From UBA9547 sp044349205 (GTDB lineage Bacteria > Bacteroidota > Bacteroidia > Cytophagales > UBA9547), in contig JBIKRJ010000018.1 in the NCBI GenBank assembly GCA_044349205.1, positions 1 to 19,976 on the forward strand: a DNA stretch of 19,976 nucleotides. The letters run 5' to 3'. Below are positions 13,409 through 19,976 of the stretch, in pieces. Position numbers and translations under genes: made by a program. Position 1 is the stretch's first letter; the number at the start of each line of letters is the position of its first letter. Under the pieces are notes generated by a model. The model did not search any database and was not told the origin of the DNA. It worked only from the letters and a program-made list of their open reading frames with translations.

Positions 13409-15004
13409 TTAGGCCACAAAAGTTTTTGCATTCATTTTTCCTAAGCCACCCAAATAAGGGCAGTCGTACAGGCTTTGTACATCTGTAAAAGGTACAGCTA
13501 CCTTTTCATAGTCGTACACATCGCGCAAACTTTTGGTCAAGTTATTGTCGCCCATACTCACATCTACGTCTATCATTTTCATTTGGCTTGGATGCTCGTA
13601 GCCGCAAGCGTGGGTTATTTCCAACATTTCTTTGCGCAATGTTTTGATGTAGTTGTATAATCGTTCAGACTTTAAAGTAGGATCGATACCCGATTGCAAC
13701 CATTTACTAGAAGTTGCTATGCCAGTGGGACATTTATTGGTATGGCATACCTGGGCTTGAATACAACCTATCGACATCATGGCTTCGCGGGCTACATTGA
13801 TAACATCGGCACCCATAGACATGGCCATGAGGGCGCTAGCAGGAAACCCAAGTTTGCCCGAGGCCACAAACACAACACGGTCGGTCAATCCTCTTTCAGC
13901 AAAAAGTTTGTAAACCGCCGAAAAGGCAAAAATGAAAGGCAGTGAAACACTGTCGGCAAATGAGGGTGGAGCGGCACCTGTACCACCTTCACCACCGTCA
14001 ATGGTAATAAAATCAGGGCCAATACCACGCTTTTCCATTTCATCGGCCAAAACTCGCCACTGGTCTAACTTGCCCACCGCTGCTTTAAAACCTACAGGAA
14101 GACCCGTCTTATCGGCTATTTCTTCAAAGAAATCCAACATTTCAGGCACATTTTTGAATGCCGAATGGTACGGTGGGGAAACCAAGTCCTTGCCCATGGG
14201 CACGTGGCGAATGGCAGCTATTTCGGGAGTAATTTTTTTAGCTGGCAAGACACCGCCTTTGCCAGGTTTTGCCCCTTGCGAAAGTTTTACATCAATAGCC
14301 TTGATAAAGGGGTTTTCTTGTACCAAATCAACAAGTTTTGGCATGGAAAAGCGTCCGTTGTCGTCTCTCACGCCAAAATATCCTGTACCAAAATGGAACA
14401 CGATATCGGCTCCGTTTTGGTGGTAAGGAGACAACCCTCCTTCGCCAGTATTTTGGTAACATCCCACTTTCATAGCTCCTTTGTTCAGCGATTCTACAGC
14501 CCTCGCCGAAAGCGAGCCGTAGCTCATGCCCGAAATATTCGCCACCGAATATGGCCTATACGGTTTTTTTCTTTTGTTGTACAAACCCATCACTTTGGCG
14601 CAAGGCACAAAAGCAGGATCTTTTCTGTTGATATGGTCTTTTGGCAAGGCATATGGAAAAAGCGATGGATTGATGAAAACATGGCCTGCTTTGTACAAAT
14701 CTTGGTCGGTACCGAAACCCGAATAATTGTTTTCTACTTTAGAAGAGGCATAAACCCACGAACGCTGGCTACGATTGAAAGGCAACTCTTCGCGGTTATT
14801 GGCTACAATGTATTGGCGCAGTTCAGGGCCTATTTTTTCCAACAAATACCGAAGGTGCCCCACCACTGGGTAATTGTGCTTAATGGTGTGCTTTTTGTTG
14901 AAAAAAACATCTTTGATGGCTACCAGTGCCAAAAAAATGAGGAGCATTGCCAAAAGCACTTCCCAAATCTGCTGTTTGCTGAAATAATCGATTAAAACAT
15001 CCAT
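13409..15004 (-). CDS. Membrane-anchored FMN-binding glutamate synthase-like protein
   Basis: A 531-residue protein. One N-terminal membrane helix (about 14-31, VLLAMLLIFLALVAI) is followed by the FMN-binding, (beta/alpha)8 synthase domain of glutamate synthase. VANISGMSYGSLSARAVESLN, NTGEGGLSPYH, KLSQGAKPGKGG and TIDGGEGGTGAAP are FMN- and substrate-side motifs. Cys414, Cys420 and Cys425 (C-x5-C-x4-C, in CIQAQVCHTNKCPTG) match the 3Fe-4S cluster ligands of GltB. It lacks the glutaminase and GXGXG domains, so it is not a full glutamate synthase. Such stand-alone proteins are common in Bacteroidota, but the physiological reaction is not established to my knowledge. It is the last gene of the leftward group, 24 bases behind the DciA-like gene. 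Confidence 0.9.
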   Translation of the reverse strand: MDVLIDYFSKQQIWEVLLAMLLIFLALVAIKDVFFNKKHTIKHNYPVVGHLRYLLEKIGPELRQYIVANNREELPFNRSQRSWVYASSKVENNYSGFGTDQDLYKAGHVFINPSLFPYALPKDHINRKDPAFVPCAKVMGLYNKRKKPYRPYSVANISGMSYGSLSARAVESLNKGAMKVGCYQNTGEGGLSPYHQNGADIVFHFGTGYFGVRDDNGRFSMPKLVDLVQENPFIKAIDVKLSQGAKPGKGGVLPAKKITPEIAAIRHVPMGKDLVSPPYHSAFKNVPEMLDFFEEIADKTGLPVGFKAAVGKLDQWRVLADEMEKRGIGPDFITIDGGEGGTGAAPPSFADSVSLPFIFAFSAVYKLFAERGLTDRVVFVASGKLGFPASALMAMSMGADVINVAREAMMSIGCIQAQVCHTNKCPTGIATSSKWLQSGIDPTLKSERLYNYIKTLRKEMLEITHACGYEHPSQMKMIDVDVSMGDNNLTKSLRDVYDYEKVAVPFTDVQSLYDCPYLGGLGKMNAKTFVA

Positions 15005-15028
15005 GTCTAAATTATTAAAACTTGTAAA

Positions 15029-15349
15029 CTAAAGAAAAATAAGGTCTTCTACCACCTTTGTTCTTGCCTCTTTGTTAATCAAATCTATTATGGTTTGTTT
15101 AGAAAGTATCATGTCTTTTTTCAATGGAGAAGAAGAAAGCTTCAAAAACATCAATTTATTCTTGAAATAAATTTTTTCAGTTCGGCTGGAAATGGTTTTT
15201 CCCATTATTTTTTCCCAATTGGCCACCACATATGTTTCGTTGAACTTGCCTTCCAACTGGTACAATTTCAACAATTCTACAATGGCATCGCCAGCAGTTA
15301 TTGCTACCGACTTACGATAAGTTTTTTTGCCATTTCGACCAAAAGCCAT
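15029..15349 (-). CDS. DUF721/DciA-like protein
   Basis: A 106-residue protein of the DUF721 family, to which the replicative-helicase operator DciA belongs. The family pattern is visible: a basic N-terminus, a helix-rich VANWEKIMGKTISSRTEKIYFKN segment with the conserved Trp-x-x-(I/V)-x-G, and the strand LMFLKLSSSPLKKDM. A C-terminal stretch, IIDLINKEARTKVVEDLIF, predicts a KH-like fold. It follows recF by seven bases in the same direction, an arrangement frequently seen for this family, which supports a link to chromosome replication or repair. Whether it loads DnaB in this organism is inferred from the family. Confidence 0.8.
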   Translation of the reverse strand: MAFGRNGKKTYRKSVAITAGDAIVELLKLYQLEGKFNETYVVANWEKIMGKTISSRTEKIYFKNKLMFLKLSSSPLKKDMILSKQTIIDLINKEARTKVVEDLIFL

Positions 15350-15356
15350 ATATATA

Positions 15357-16439
15357 TCAAATTGTGTTAAAGGTAGCTATTTCCTTTTTTTCAGACGCAA
15401 ACAATGAGGCTATTCTTTTGGGTGTTGAATCGGTAATAAACACCTGACCAAAAGTACCTGCATTGACCAGTTGCGCAAGGTTGGAAACCCTGTTTTCGTC
15501 GAGCCTATCGAAAATATCGTCGAGAAGAAGCAAGGGATTCTTCTTTCTGATGTTGCTTACAAAATGAAAATGGGCGAGTTTCAATGCCAGCACAAACGTT
15601 TTTTGTTGCCCCTGAGATGCAAATCGCTTTACTGCACTACCATTCAACAAGAAATCGTAATCGTCGGTATGAATGCCCAAAAGGGTGCGCTGTGCTTTCA
15701 AATCTTGCTGATGATTTTGAAGAAAATGAAACGAAAAATCTTCATTCACGCACTCCGAACGATACTGAAGCTGGGGTTCTTCAGCTACTACGGCCAACTG
15801 GCCATAGGCCTTTTGAAAACTGCTCAAAAACCTTTCAACAAACAAATTCCTTTCATTCGATATGAATTGGTTCAAAGGCAACATTTGGGTGTCGTACACT
15901 GAAAGCAAACTAACATTTAGCTTCCCCGATTCAGCCATTTGTTTCAAAAGGGCATTCCGTTGTTTCAGCAATCGATTATAAACCAACAGTTTTTCCAAAT
16001 ATTCAGCGTTGGCCTGCGAAAGGACTAAATCGAAAAATTTGCGCCTTGTTTCACTGCCATCTCGTATCAAATCGGTGTCGTACGGACTTACCAAAACAAC
16101 CGGAAAACGCCCAATGTAGCCCGACAGTCTTTCGGGCGATTTGCCATCGACCAAAAAAACTTTGGCTTGCTCTTTTTGGCACACACATTCAACCTTTACT
16201 TGCTTGTCTTCTTCCACAAAATGGCCTTCAACACGAAAAAAATCCTTTTCATGCATTATGGCCGCTTGGTCGAAAGGCAAAAAGGCACTTTTGGTATTGC
16301 ACAAAAAATAAATAGCATCGAGCAAATTGGTTTTGCCCGTACCGTTGGGGCCTACTATCAAATTGAGGTGAGGAACGAACGCATGGACAAGGCGTGCATA
16401 ATTTTTAAATTGGGTAAGTTGGATAGAGGCTAAATGCAT
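15357..16439 (-). CDS. recF: DNA replication and repair protein RecF
   Basis: RecF is an SMC-like ATPase that works with RecO and RecR to load RecA at single-strand gaps. In the 360-residue protein the N-terminal strand MHLASIQLTQFKNY is canonical, and the Walker A loop GPNGTGKT is at 30-37. VVLVSPYDTDLIRDGSETRRKFFD matches the family. The ABC signature lies in RFASQGQQKTFVLALKLA, and Walker B is LLLLDDIFDRLDENR followed by the D-loop. It is eight bases after batA and seven before the DciA-like gene. It is far from dnaA/dnaN in this window, unlike the classic dnaA-dnaN-recF order. Confidence 0.95.
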   Translation of the reverse strand: MHLASIQLTQFKNYARLVHAFVPHLNLIVGPNGTGKTNLLDAIYFLCNTKSAFLPFDQAAIMHEKDFFRVEGHFVEEDKQVKVECVCQKEQAKVFLVDGKSPERLSGYIGRFPVVLVSPYDTDLIRDGSETRRKFFDLVLSQANAEYLEKLLVYNRLLKQRNALLKQMAESGKLNVSLLSVYDTQMLPLNQFISNERNLFVERFLSSFQKAYGQLAVVAEEPQLQYRSECVNEDFSFHFLQNHQQDLKAQRTLLGIHTDDYDFLLNGSAVKRFASQGQQKTFVLALKLAHFHFVSNIRKKNPLLLLDDIFDRLDENRVSNLAQLVNAGTFGQVFITDSTPKRIASLFASEKKEIATFNTI

Positions 16440-16447
16440 GTTTTAGC

Positions 16448-17500
16448 TCAATCTTCCAGAGCGCTGGTCATAAATGTATTTTTCAAAAGCATCCAAACCA
16501 AAAAGAAAAACAAACCCCAAGTCAGATATATGAAATAAAAATCTCTTGTATCCTTGAAACGCGTCTCTTTTATTTCGGCTTTTTCATATTTGTCTATTTG
16601 GCTGAAAATTTGTTGCAAGGCATTGTTTGAAGAAGCCCTGTTGTAACGCCCAGAAGCAATCCCCGCAATTTGTCTCAAGGTGCTTTCGTTCATCATATTT
16701 TCGACATACTGCGTATTGCCAAACATGTCTTTGCCATAAGGTACCCTTCCGTCTTGCCCCACTCCTATGGTGTAAATTTTTATGTTATAGGCAATGGCCA
16801 ATTTGGTGGCCGTAATTGGTTCGATGTTTCCTGCGGTATTTTCGCCGTCACTTATCACAATCATCACTTTGGTTTTCGATTTTGATTCCAACATTCTGTT
16901 GGTGGCAACCGCTATGGCCGAACCTATGGCAGTACCCGGTTTCTGAATCAAATCGTGTTTTACATCGTCGAGATAGGCGTACAACAGTTCGTAGTCGGTA
17001 GTAAGGGGGCACATAGAAAAAGCATCGCCAGCAAAAACCACCAATCCTATACGATCTTGAAACCTGCCTTTAATAAATTTTGTGGCTACTTTTTTGGCTG
17101 CTTCCAAGCGGTTGGGCTTAAAATCTTCGATAAGCATAGACTCGGATATGTCCAAACAAAGCATAATGTCTATTCCTTCCGAATAAAACTCCACTTGCTC
17201 GTTTGTCTTCTGCGGACGCGCCAAAGAAATGAAGATCATAGAAATAAAAAGACAAAAAAACGCATCGGGTATAAAACGGAGCAGGGTGATAGGGCTGGAC
17301 TTGGCTTGCCTTTTCAAAAAAGCAAATTCGAGTTTTTGACGAAACTTGATGTAAATAATCCAGCGAAGCACGAAAAGTAGGGGAACAAAAGGAATTAGGT
17401 ACAAAAAATTGGGGGTTTCCCAAACAAAACTCTTGAACATGCTGGGATAAAACCAATCGATTGAAAACCACTCCCAAATATCTGTGACTTGCCCTTTCAT
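16448..17500 (-). CDS. batA: BatA-like von Willebrand factor A membrane protein
   Basis: A 350-residue inner-membrane protein of the Bacteroides aerotolerance (Bat) family. The BatA N-terminal region has two membrane helices (about 33-52 and 76-94, FLYLIPFVPLLFVL and FFCLFISMIFISLA). A periplasm-facing or cytoplasmic vWA domain follows, carrying the metal-ion-dependent adhesion site DISES at 117-121, TTDYE and ISDGENTAG. A closing helix lies near 325-342. Bat proteins affect oxygen tolerance and envelope stress in some species, but their biochemical role is not settled. The ATG at 17500 overlaps the stop of the upstream gene by four bases, which supports translational coupling and this start over Met21. 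batB, the usual next gene, is missing: recF follows instead. Confidence 0.9.
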   Translation of the reverse strand: MKGQVTDIWEWFSIDWFYPSMFKSFVWETPNFLYLIPFVPLLFVLRWIIYIKFRQKLEFAFLKRQAKSSPITLLRFIPDAFFCLFISMIFISLARPQKTNEQVEFYSEGIDIMLCLDISESMLIEDFKPNRLEAAKKVATKFIKGRFQDRIGLVVFAGDAFSMCPLTTDYELLYAYLDDVKHDLIQKPGTAIGSAIAVATNRMLESKSKTKVMIVISDGENTAGNIEPITATKLAIAYNIKIYTIGVGQDGRVPYGKDMFGNTQYVENMMNESTLRQIAGIASGRYNRASSNNALQQIFSQIDKYEKAEIKETRFKDTRDFYFIYLTWGLFFFLVWMLLKNTFMTSALED

Positions 17501-18399
17501 CCTTTTGTCGATTGGTTTTTTTGGTACAATATCACGGCCAATTCGCGAAGGGCCAAAAAGTCTTGACTTGGCAGTTCGCTCACGCGCCCACTGTACATGG
17601 CTACATCTATATTGCGAAGGTTTATCTTCACCTTGTCATTTTTCAAATTGCGTCCGATTTCAGCAGAAGTAAAGGTAGTGAAGGGCTTTCCCTCCAATTT
17701 CTGAATGTATTTTTTCCAGAGTGAAACTGCCGCTTCCATTTCAGAAGGTGACACAATGTTTTGGACTATGGTATCGTATTGTTTCAAAAAGCGGACATGT
17801 GCCCTTTTCTGACGATAGCGGGAAACTTGAGCCATTATCTTTTTGCCAAAAATCCAGATAGCAACCAAAGCTATGAGCAAAAAAACACCCACCACAACTC
17901 CCAGCATTGCAAAATTAAAATGAATATCCAAAGCCAAATTTTGGGTATTCGATTGAAGCTTTAGTGTGTCTGACACTACTTTTATCATGGGATATACCGA
18001 CAGCGAGTCGATATTCGAAAACACTTTTAACGTGTCTTTGCCCTTAAGAATGAACACGGGTATCGTTAAGGCATGTATGCCTTCTATTTCAAAAAGCGAA
18101 AAGGTATATACTGCACTGTCCAAGCTTTTAGCATTGGAGGTAACGGTTGGAAAATATTTTTTTGAAACAAATTCAAAAGGGCTGTAATTGAAATTCGAGT
18201 CAGGAAAAAGCACTTCTTGATCGGGGGAATGTGTGTAATAAAAAACGGCATCCACATGTTGTCCTACTTGCACCGAGTCAGAAAGAAACTTAAAGCGAGG
18301 ATTTTGGGCAAATAGGGAACTATAAACCGTGGATAATAGAAACCCAGCGAATATAAAATGATACTTGTACCGAGTTGTGACCAGAAAAAACCAATACAT
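17497..18399 (-). CDS. Bat-locus membrane protein (DUF4381-like), upstream of batA
   Basis: A roughly 300-residue protein. A signal peptide or N-terminal hydrophobic segment (YHFIFAGFLLSTVYSSLFAQ) leads to a beta-rich extracytoplasmic domain (about 33-160). That domain carries VQVGQHVDAVFYYTHSP and an IPVFILKGKDTLKVFS strand pair. One membrane helix follows (MLGVVVGVFLLIALVAIWIF), then a basic helical cytoplasmic domain. Proteins of this plan sit directly before batA in many Bacteroidota, so a role in the Bat complex is likely; the exact name is uncertain. An earlier ATG at 18432 would add 11 residues but lies inside the candidate promoter, so 18399 is preferred although the leader would then be almost absent. 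Overlaps batA by four bases. Confidence 0.75.
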   Translation of the reverse strand: MYWFFLVTTRYKYHFIFAGFLLSTVYSSLFAQNPRFKFLSDSVQVGQHVDAVFYYTHSPDQEVLFPDSNFNYSPFEFVSKKYFPTVTSNAKSLDSAVYTFSLFEIEGIHALTIPVFILKGKDTLKVFSNIDSLSVYPMIKVVSDTLKLQSNTQNLALDIHFNFAMLGVVVGVFLLIALVAIWIFGKKIMAQVSRYRQKRAHVRFLKQYDTIVQNIVSPSEMEAAVSLWKKYIQKLEGKPFTTFTSAEIGRNLKNDKVKINLRNIDVAMYSGRVSELPSQDFLALRELAVILYQKNQSTKG

Positions 18400-18403
18400 A
18401 GCA

Positions 18404-18432
18404 CAAAGATAAATAGCGATGTGAATTTGCAA
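18404..18432 (-). promoter_or_regulatory. Candidate promoter of the bat-recF-dciA group
   Basis: On the minus strand TTG (18432-18430), an 18-base spacer, then TATCTTTG (18411-18404), an exact TAnnTTTG. Transcription would begin close to 18398, which argues against the ATG at 18432 and suggests a leaderless or very short-leader message. Confidence 0.5.
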
Positions 18433-18484
18433 CAGAGATTGTCGTAGGCTTTCTAGCCAAAATTGAAAATGAACTTTCGCCTTT

Positions 18485-19324
18485 TCAAGAAAACTGAAAT
18501 CTAGGCTTCAATTTGGCACTTTGTTTCAGCACAGAAGCAGAAGGCGGAAAAAGCAACCTGCTCAACTTGGCATGAATTTCGTTTTCAGGTACATCGTAAT
18601 ACAATTGGCCATAGTCGGCAATCGAAATTTTACCAGTTTCTTCAGAAGACACTATCACCAAACAATCAGAATTTTCGCTAATGCCCAATGCCGAACGGTG
18701 GCGAAGTCCAAGATTGGTAGGCAAATCGTCCGATTCGGAAACTGGCAATATACAGCGTGCCGCTTTTATTTTTCCATCCGACACAATTACGGCACCATCG
18801 TGCAAAGGGCTGTATTTGTTGAAAATAGAAAGCAAAAGCTTGCGTGATATGGCCGCATCCAACACTTCGCCAGTTTCGGTGTAGTAGCGCAAATCGGATG
18901 TGCGGGTAAACACTATAATGGCACCTGTGTAGGTAGAAGCCATGTTTTTAATGGCTTCTATTACTGGACTTATGTCGTAATGGGACGCTTTCGCCGGAAA
19001 AATTCTCATGGAAAAAATGGTATCAATAAAGGAACTACGACTGAGCATGAGCAGAAACCTTCTGATTTCGGGTTGAAACAACACAATGAGCGAAATAACC
19101 CCGACGCCCACAACTCGACCAAAAATGGCGGTGAGCAGTTCCATACCCAATGTTTTGAAAATGAGATAACAAATGTAAAAACCAACACTGCCCACAAACA
19201 CTTTCAGGGCAACAGTGCCACGCACTAGCCTATACAACTGATAAAATAGGAATGTGAGTACCACTACTTCTGCCAAATCGACGAAGCCTACTTCCAAAAA
19301 ACCTATTTTCAACAAAAAGAGCAT
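18485..19324 (-). CDS. cdaA: Diadenylate cyclase CdaA
   Basis: CdaA condenses two ATP into cyclic di-AMP, a second messenger controlling potassium and osmotic balance and the envelope. The 279-residue protein has three N-terminal membrane helices (about 15-30, 38-58 and 66-84). The DAC domain follows, with Asp176-Gly177-Ala178 in YSPLHDGAVIV and RHRSALGISE at 208-217, the two nucleotide-binding catalytic motifs. The short coiled segment VLFQPEIRRFLLML links the two parts. Its start codon is three bases behind the folP stop, so the two genes are co-transcribed. The CdaR/YbbR regulator and glmM found with cdaA in Firmicutes are not here. No c-di-AMP phosphodiesterase is in the window. Confidence 0.94.
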   Translation of the reverse strand: MLFLLKIGFLEVGFVDLAEVVVLTFLFYQLYRLVRGTVALKVFVGSVGFYICYLIFKTLGMELLTAIFGRVVGVGVISLIVLFQPEIRRFLLMLSRSSFIDTIFSMRIFPAKASHYDISPVIEAIKNMASTYTGAIIVFTRTSDLRYYTETGEVLDAAISRKLLLSIFNKYSPLHDGAVIVSDGKIKAARCILPVSESDDLPTNLGLRHRSALGISENSDCLVIVSSEETGKISIADYGQLYYDVPENEIHAKLSRLLFPPSASVLKQSAKLKPRFQFS

Positions 19325-19327
19325 TTT

Positions 19328-19976
19328 CTATTTCAATTCAGTACCAATATTTCCATTGTTCATTTTCAACCTATTGTGCAGTTTTATTGCCTGCATGGCT
19401 TCTTTTACATCGTGCACCCTAAGTATGTCGGCACCATTTTGCGAAGCCACCATGTGCAAGGCTGTGGTGCCATTCAAAGCATCTGCAGTTTCCACACCCA
19501 ATGTTTTACTAATCATCGACTTGCGACTTATTCCTACCAAAATAGGACGCTCTAACATTTTGAAAACAGCCAGATTGTCCAAAAGATAAAAATTCTGTTC
19601 AATGGTTTTTGCAAAACCAAAGCCCAGGTCTAATATCACATCGGCTACCCCGATTGACAGCAATTTATGCAACTTTTTCTGAAAATAATCCATTATTTCA
19701 TAAATAATATCATCGTAATGTGAAGCATGCACCATATTTTGTGGTGTTCCTTTCATGTGCATCAACACGTAAGGCACTTTGTATAAAGCCAAAACTTCTG
19801 CCATTTTTTCGTCGAGTTCACCTCCCGAAATATCATTGACCATGGAAGCACCTGCATCTAAAGCACACCTTGCCACTTCTGAACGAAATGTATCTATCGA
19901 AATATGGGCACTGGGTATTTCTTTCAAAATAGCTTTTATGGCAGGTATCACCCTTTCCAATTCTTCTTCCTTTGAA
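19328..19976 (-). CDS. folP: Dihydropteroate synthase (5' end missing)
   Basis: FolP joins 4-aminobenzoate to hydroxymethyl-dihydropterin diphosphate to make dihydropteroate for folate synthesis. It is the target of sulfonamides. The frame is open to the right edge, giving about 215 of an expected 270-280 residues, with the N-terminal pterin-loop part outside. Visible motifs are SIDTFRSEVARCAL, MVNDISGG, LMHMKGTPQNM, ILDLGFGFAKT, the GISRKSMI lysine/arginine segment, and the closing ILRVHDVKEAMQA. The TTG at 19958-19960 is inside the conserved EEELERVIP helix and is not the start. folP is followed after three bases by cdaA. Confidence 0.94.
   Translation of the reverse strand, partial: SKEEELERVIPAIKAILKEIPSAHISIDTFRSEVARCALDAGASMVNDISGGELDEKMAEVLALYKVPYVLMHMKGTPQNMVHASHYDDIIYEIMDYFQKKLHKLLSIGVADVILDLGFGFAKTIEQNFYLLDNLAVFKMLERPILVGISRKSMISKTLGVETADALNGTTALHMVASQNGADILRVHDVKEAMQAIKLHNRLKMNNGNIGTELK

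Noticed and set aside
14165..14995. Long plus-strand frame of 276 codons antisense to the glutamate-synthase-like gene
   Set aside because: The opposite strand encodes a complete protein with intact FMN and Fe-S motifs; this frame has no recognisable motif and a composition typical of antisense reading.
18400..18432. Upstream ATG for the Bat-locus protein
   Set aside because: It overlaps the TTG of a well-spaced promoter candidate, so it would probably not be in the transcript. Not excluded if that promoter is wrong.
18448..18460. GGCT/AGCC hairpin between cdaA and the Bat-locus gene as a terminator
   Set aside because: Four base pairs and no T-run on the transcribed strand.
1..19976. Mobile elements, CRISPR arrays, toxin-antitoxin or defence genes, tRNA genes
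   Set aside because: I looked for direct repeats with regular spacers, transposase motifs, short paired genes and tRNA-like cloverleafs and saw none. Base composition and codon use look even across the window.

Overview
The window reads as chromosomal DNA of a member of the Bacteroidota, most likely a Cytophagales-type bacterium. The protein families point there: Bat (Bacteroides aerotolerance) proteins, recF next to a DUF721/DciA-like gene, folP next to cdaA, a 7TMR-DISM/SpoIIE signalling phosphatase, and an ECF sigma factor paired with a one-span membrane protein. So do several matches to the Bacteroidota promoter pattern (TTTG or TTG, then about 17-23 bases, then TAnnTTTG). Shine-Dalgarno sequences are generally weak, and at least two genes appear to start with TTG. 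No insertion sequence, phage, CRISPR array, tRNA or rRNA was recognised. Coding density is high and no stretch longer than about 200 bases lacks a gene.

Left part (1-6150). The window opens inside an Hsp20 chaperone gene that ends at a good intrinsic terminator. Facing it is hldD, for a heptose precursor of lipopolysaccharide. Divergent from hldD is a pterin synthase whose active-site spacing (Cys-x5-His-Gly-His) is that of 6-pyruvoyl-tetrahydropterin synthase rather than classic QueD. An N-acyltransferase-like gene follows and converges on a leftward group. That group is a possible 37-residue membrane protein, a CHAD-domain protein and ttcA (tRNA 2-thiocytidine synthesis). Divergent from it is a WbpB/WlbA-like sugar oxidoreductase.

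Middle part (6150-13408). All genes point rightward: a membrane-bound SpoIIE-type phosphatase, pfkB, a family-4 glycosyltransferase, an ECF sigma factor with its presumed anti-sigma partner, and argG. They look like several short transcription units rather than one operon.

Right part (13409-19976). All genes point leftward. In transcription order they are folP (cut by the window edge), cdaA (c-di-AMP synthesis), a Bat-locus membrane protein, batA, recF, a DciA-like gene and an FMN/Fe-S glutamate-synthase-like protein. The five genes from the Bat-locus protein onward are nearly contiguous, and a good promoter candidate lies just in front of the first. This mixes envelope, DNA-repair/replication and redox functions in what looks like one transcript. 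The last gene ends base-to-base against the end of argG, with no room for a terminator.

Overall this is mostly housekeeping and envelope content. I saw no clear undescribed defence or mobile system. The points most worth following are the small membrane ORF, the pterin synthase subtype, the sigma/anti-sigma pair with inverted repeats at its promoter, and the bat-recF-dciA operon.
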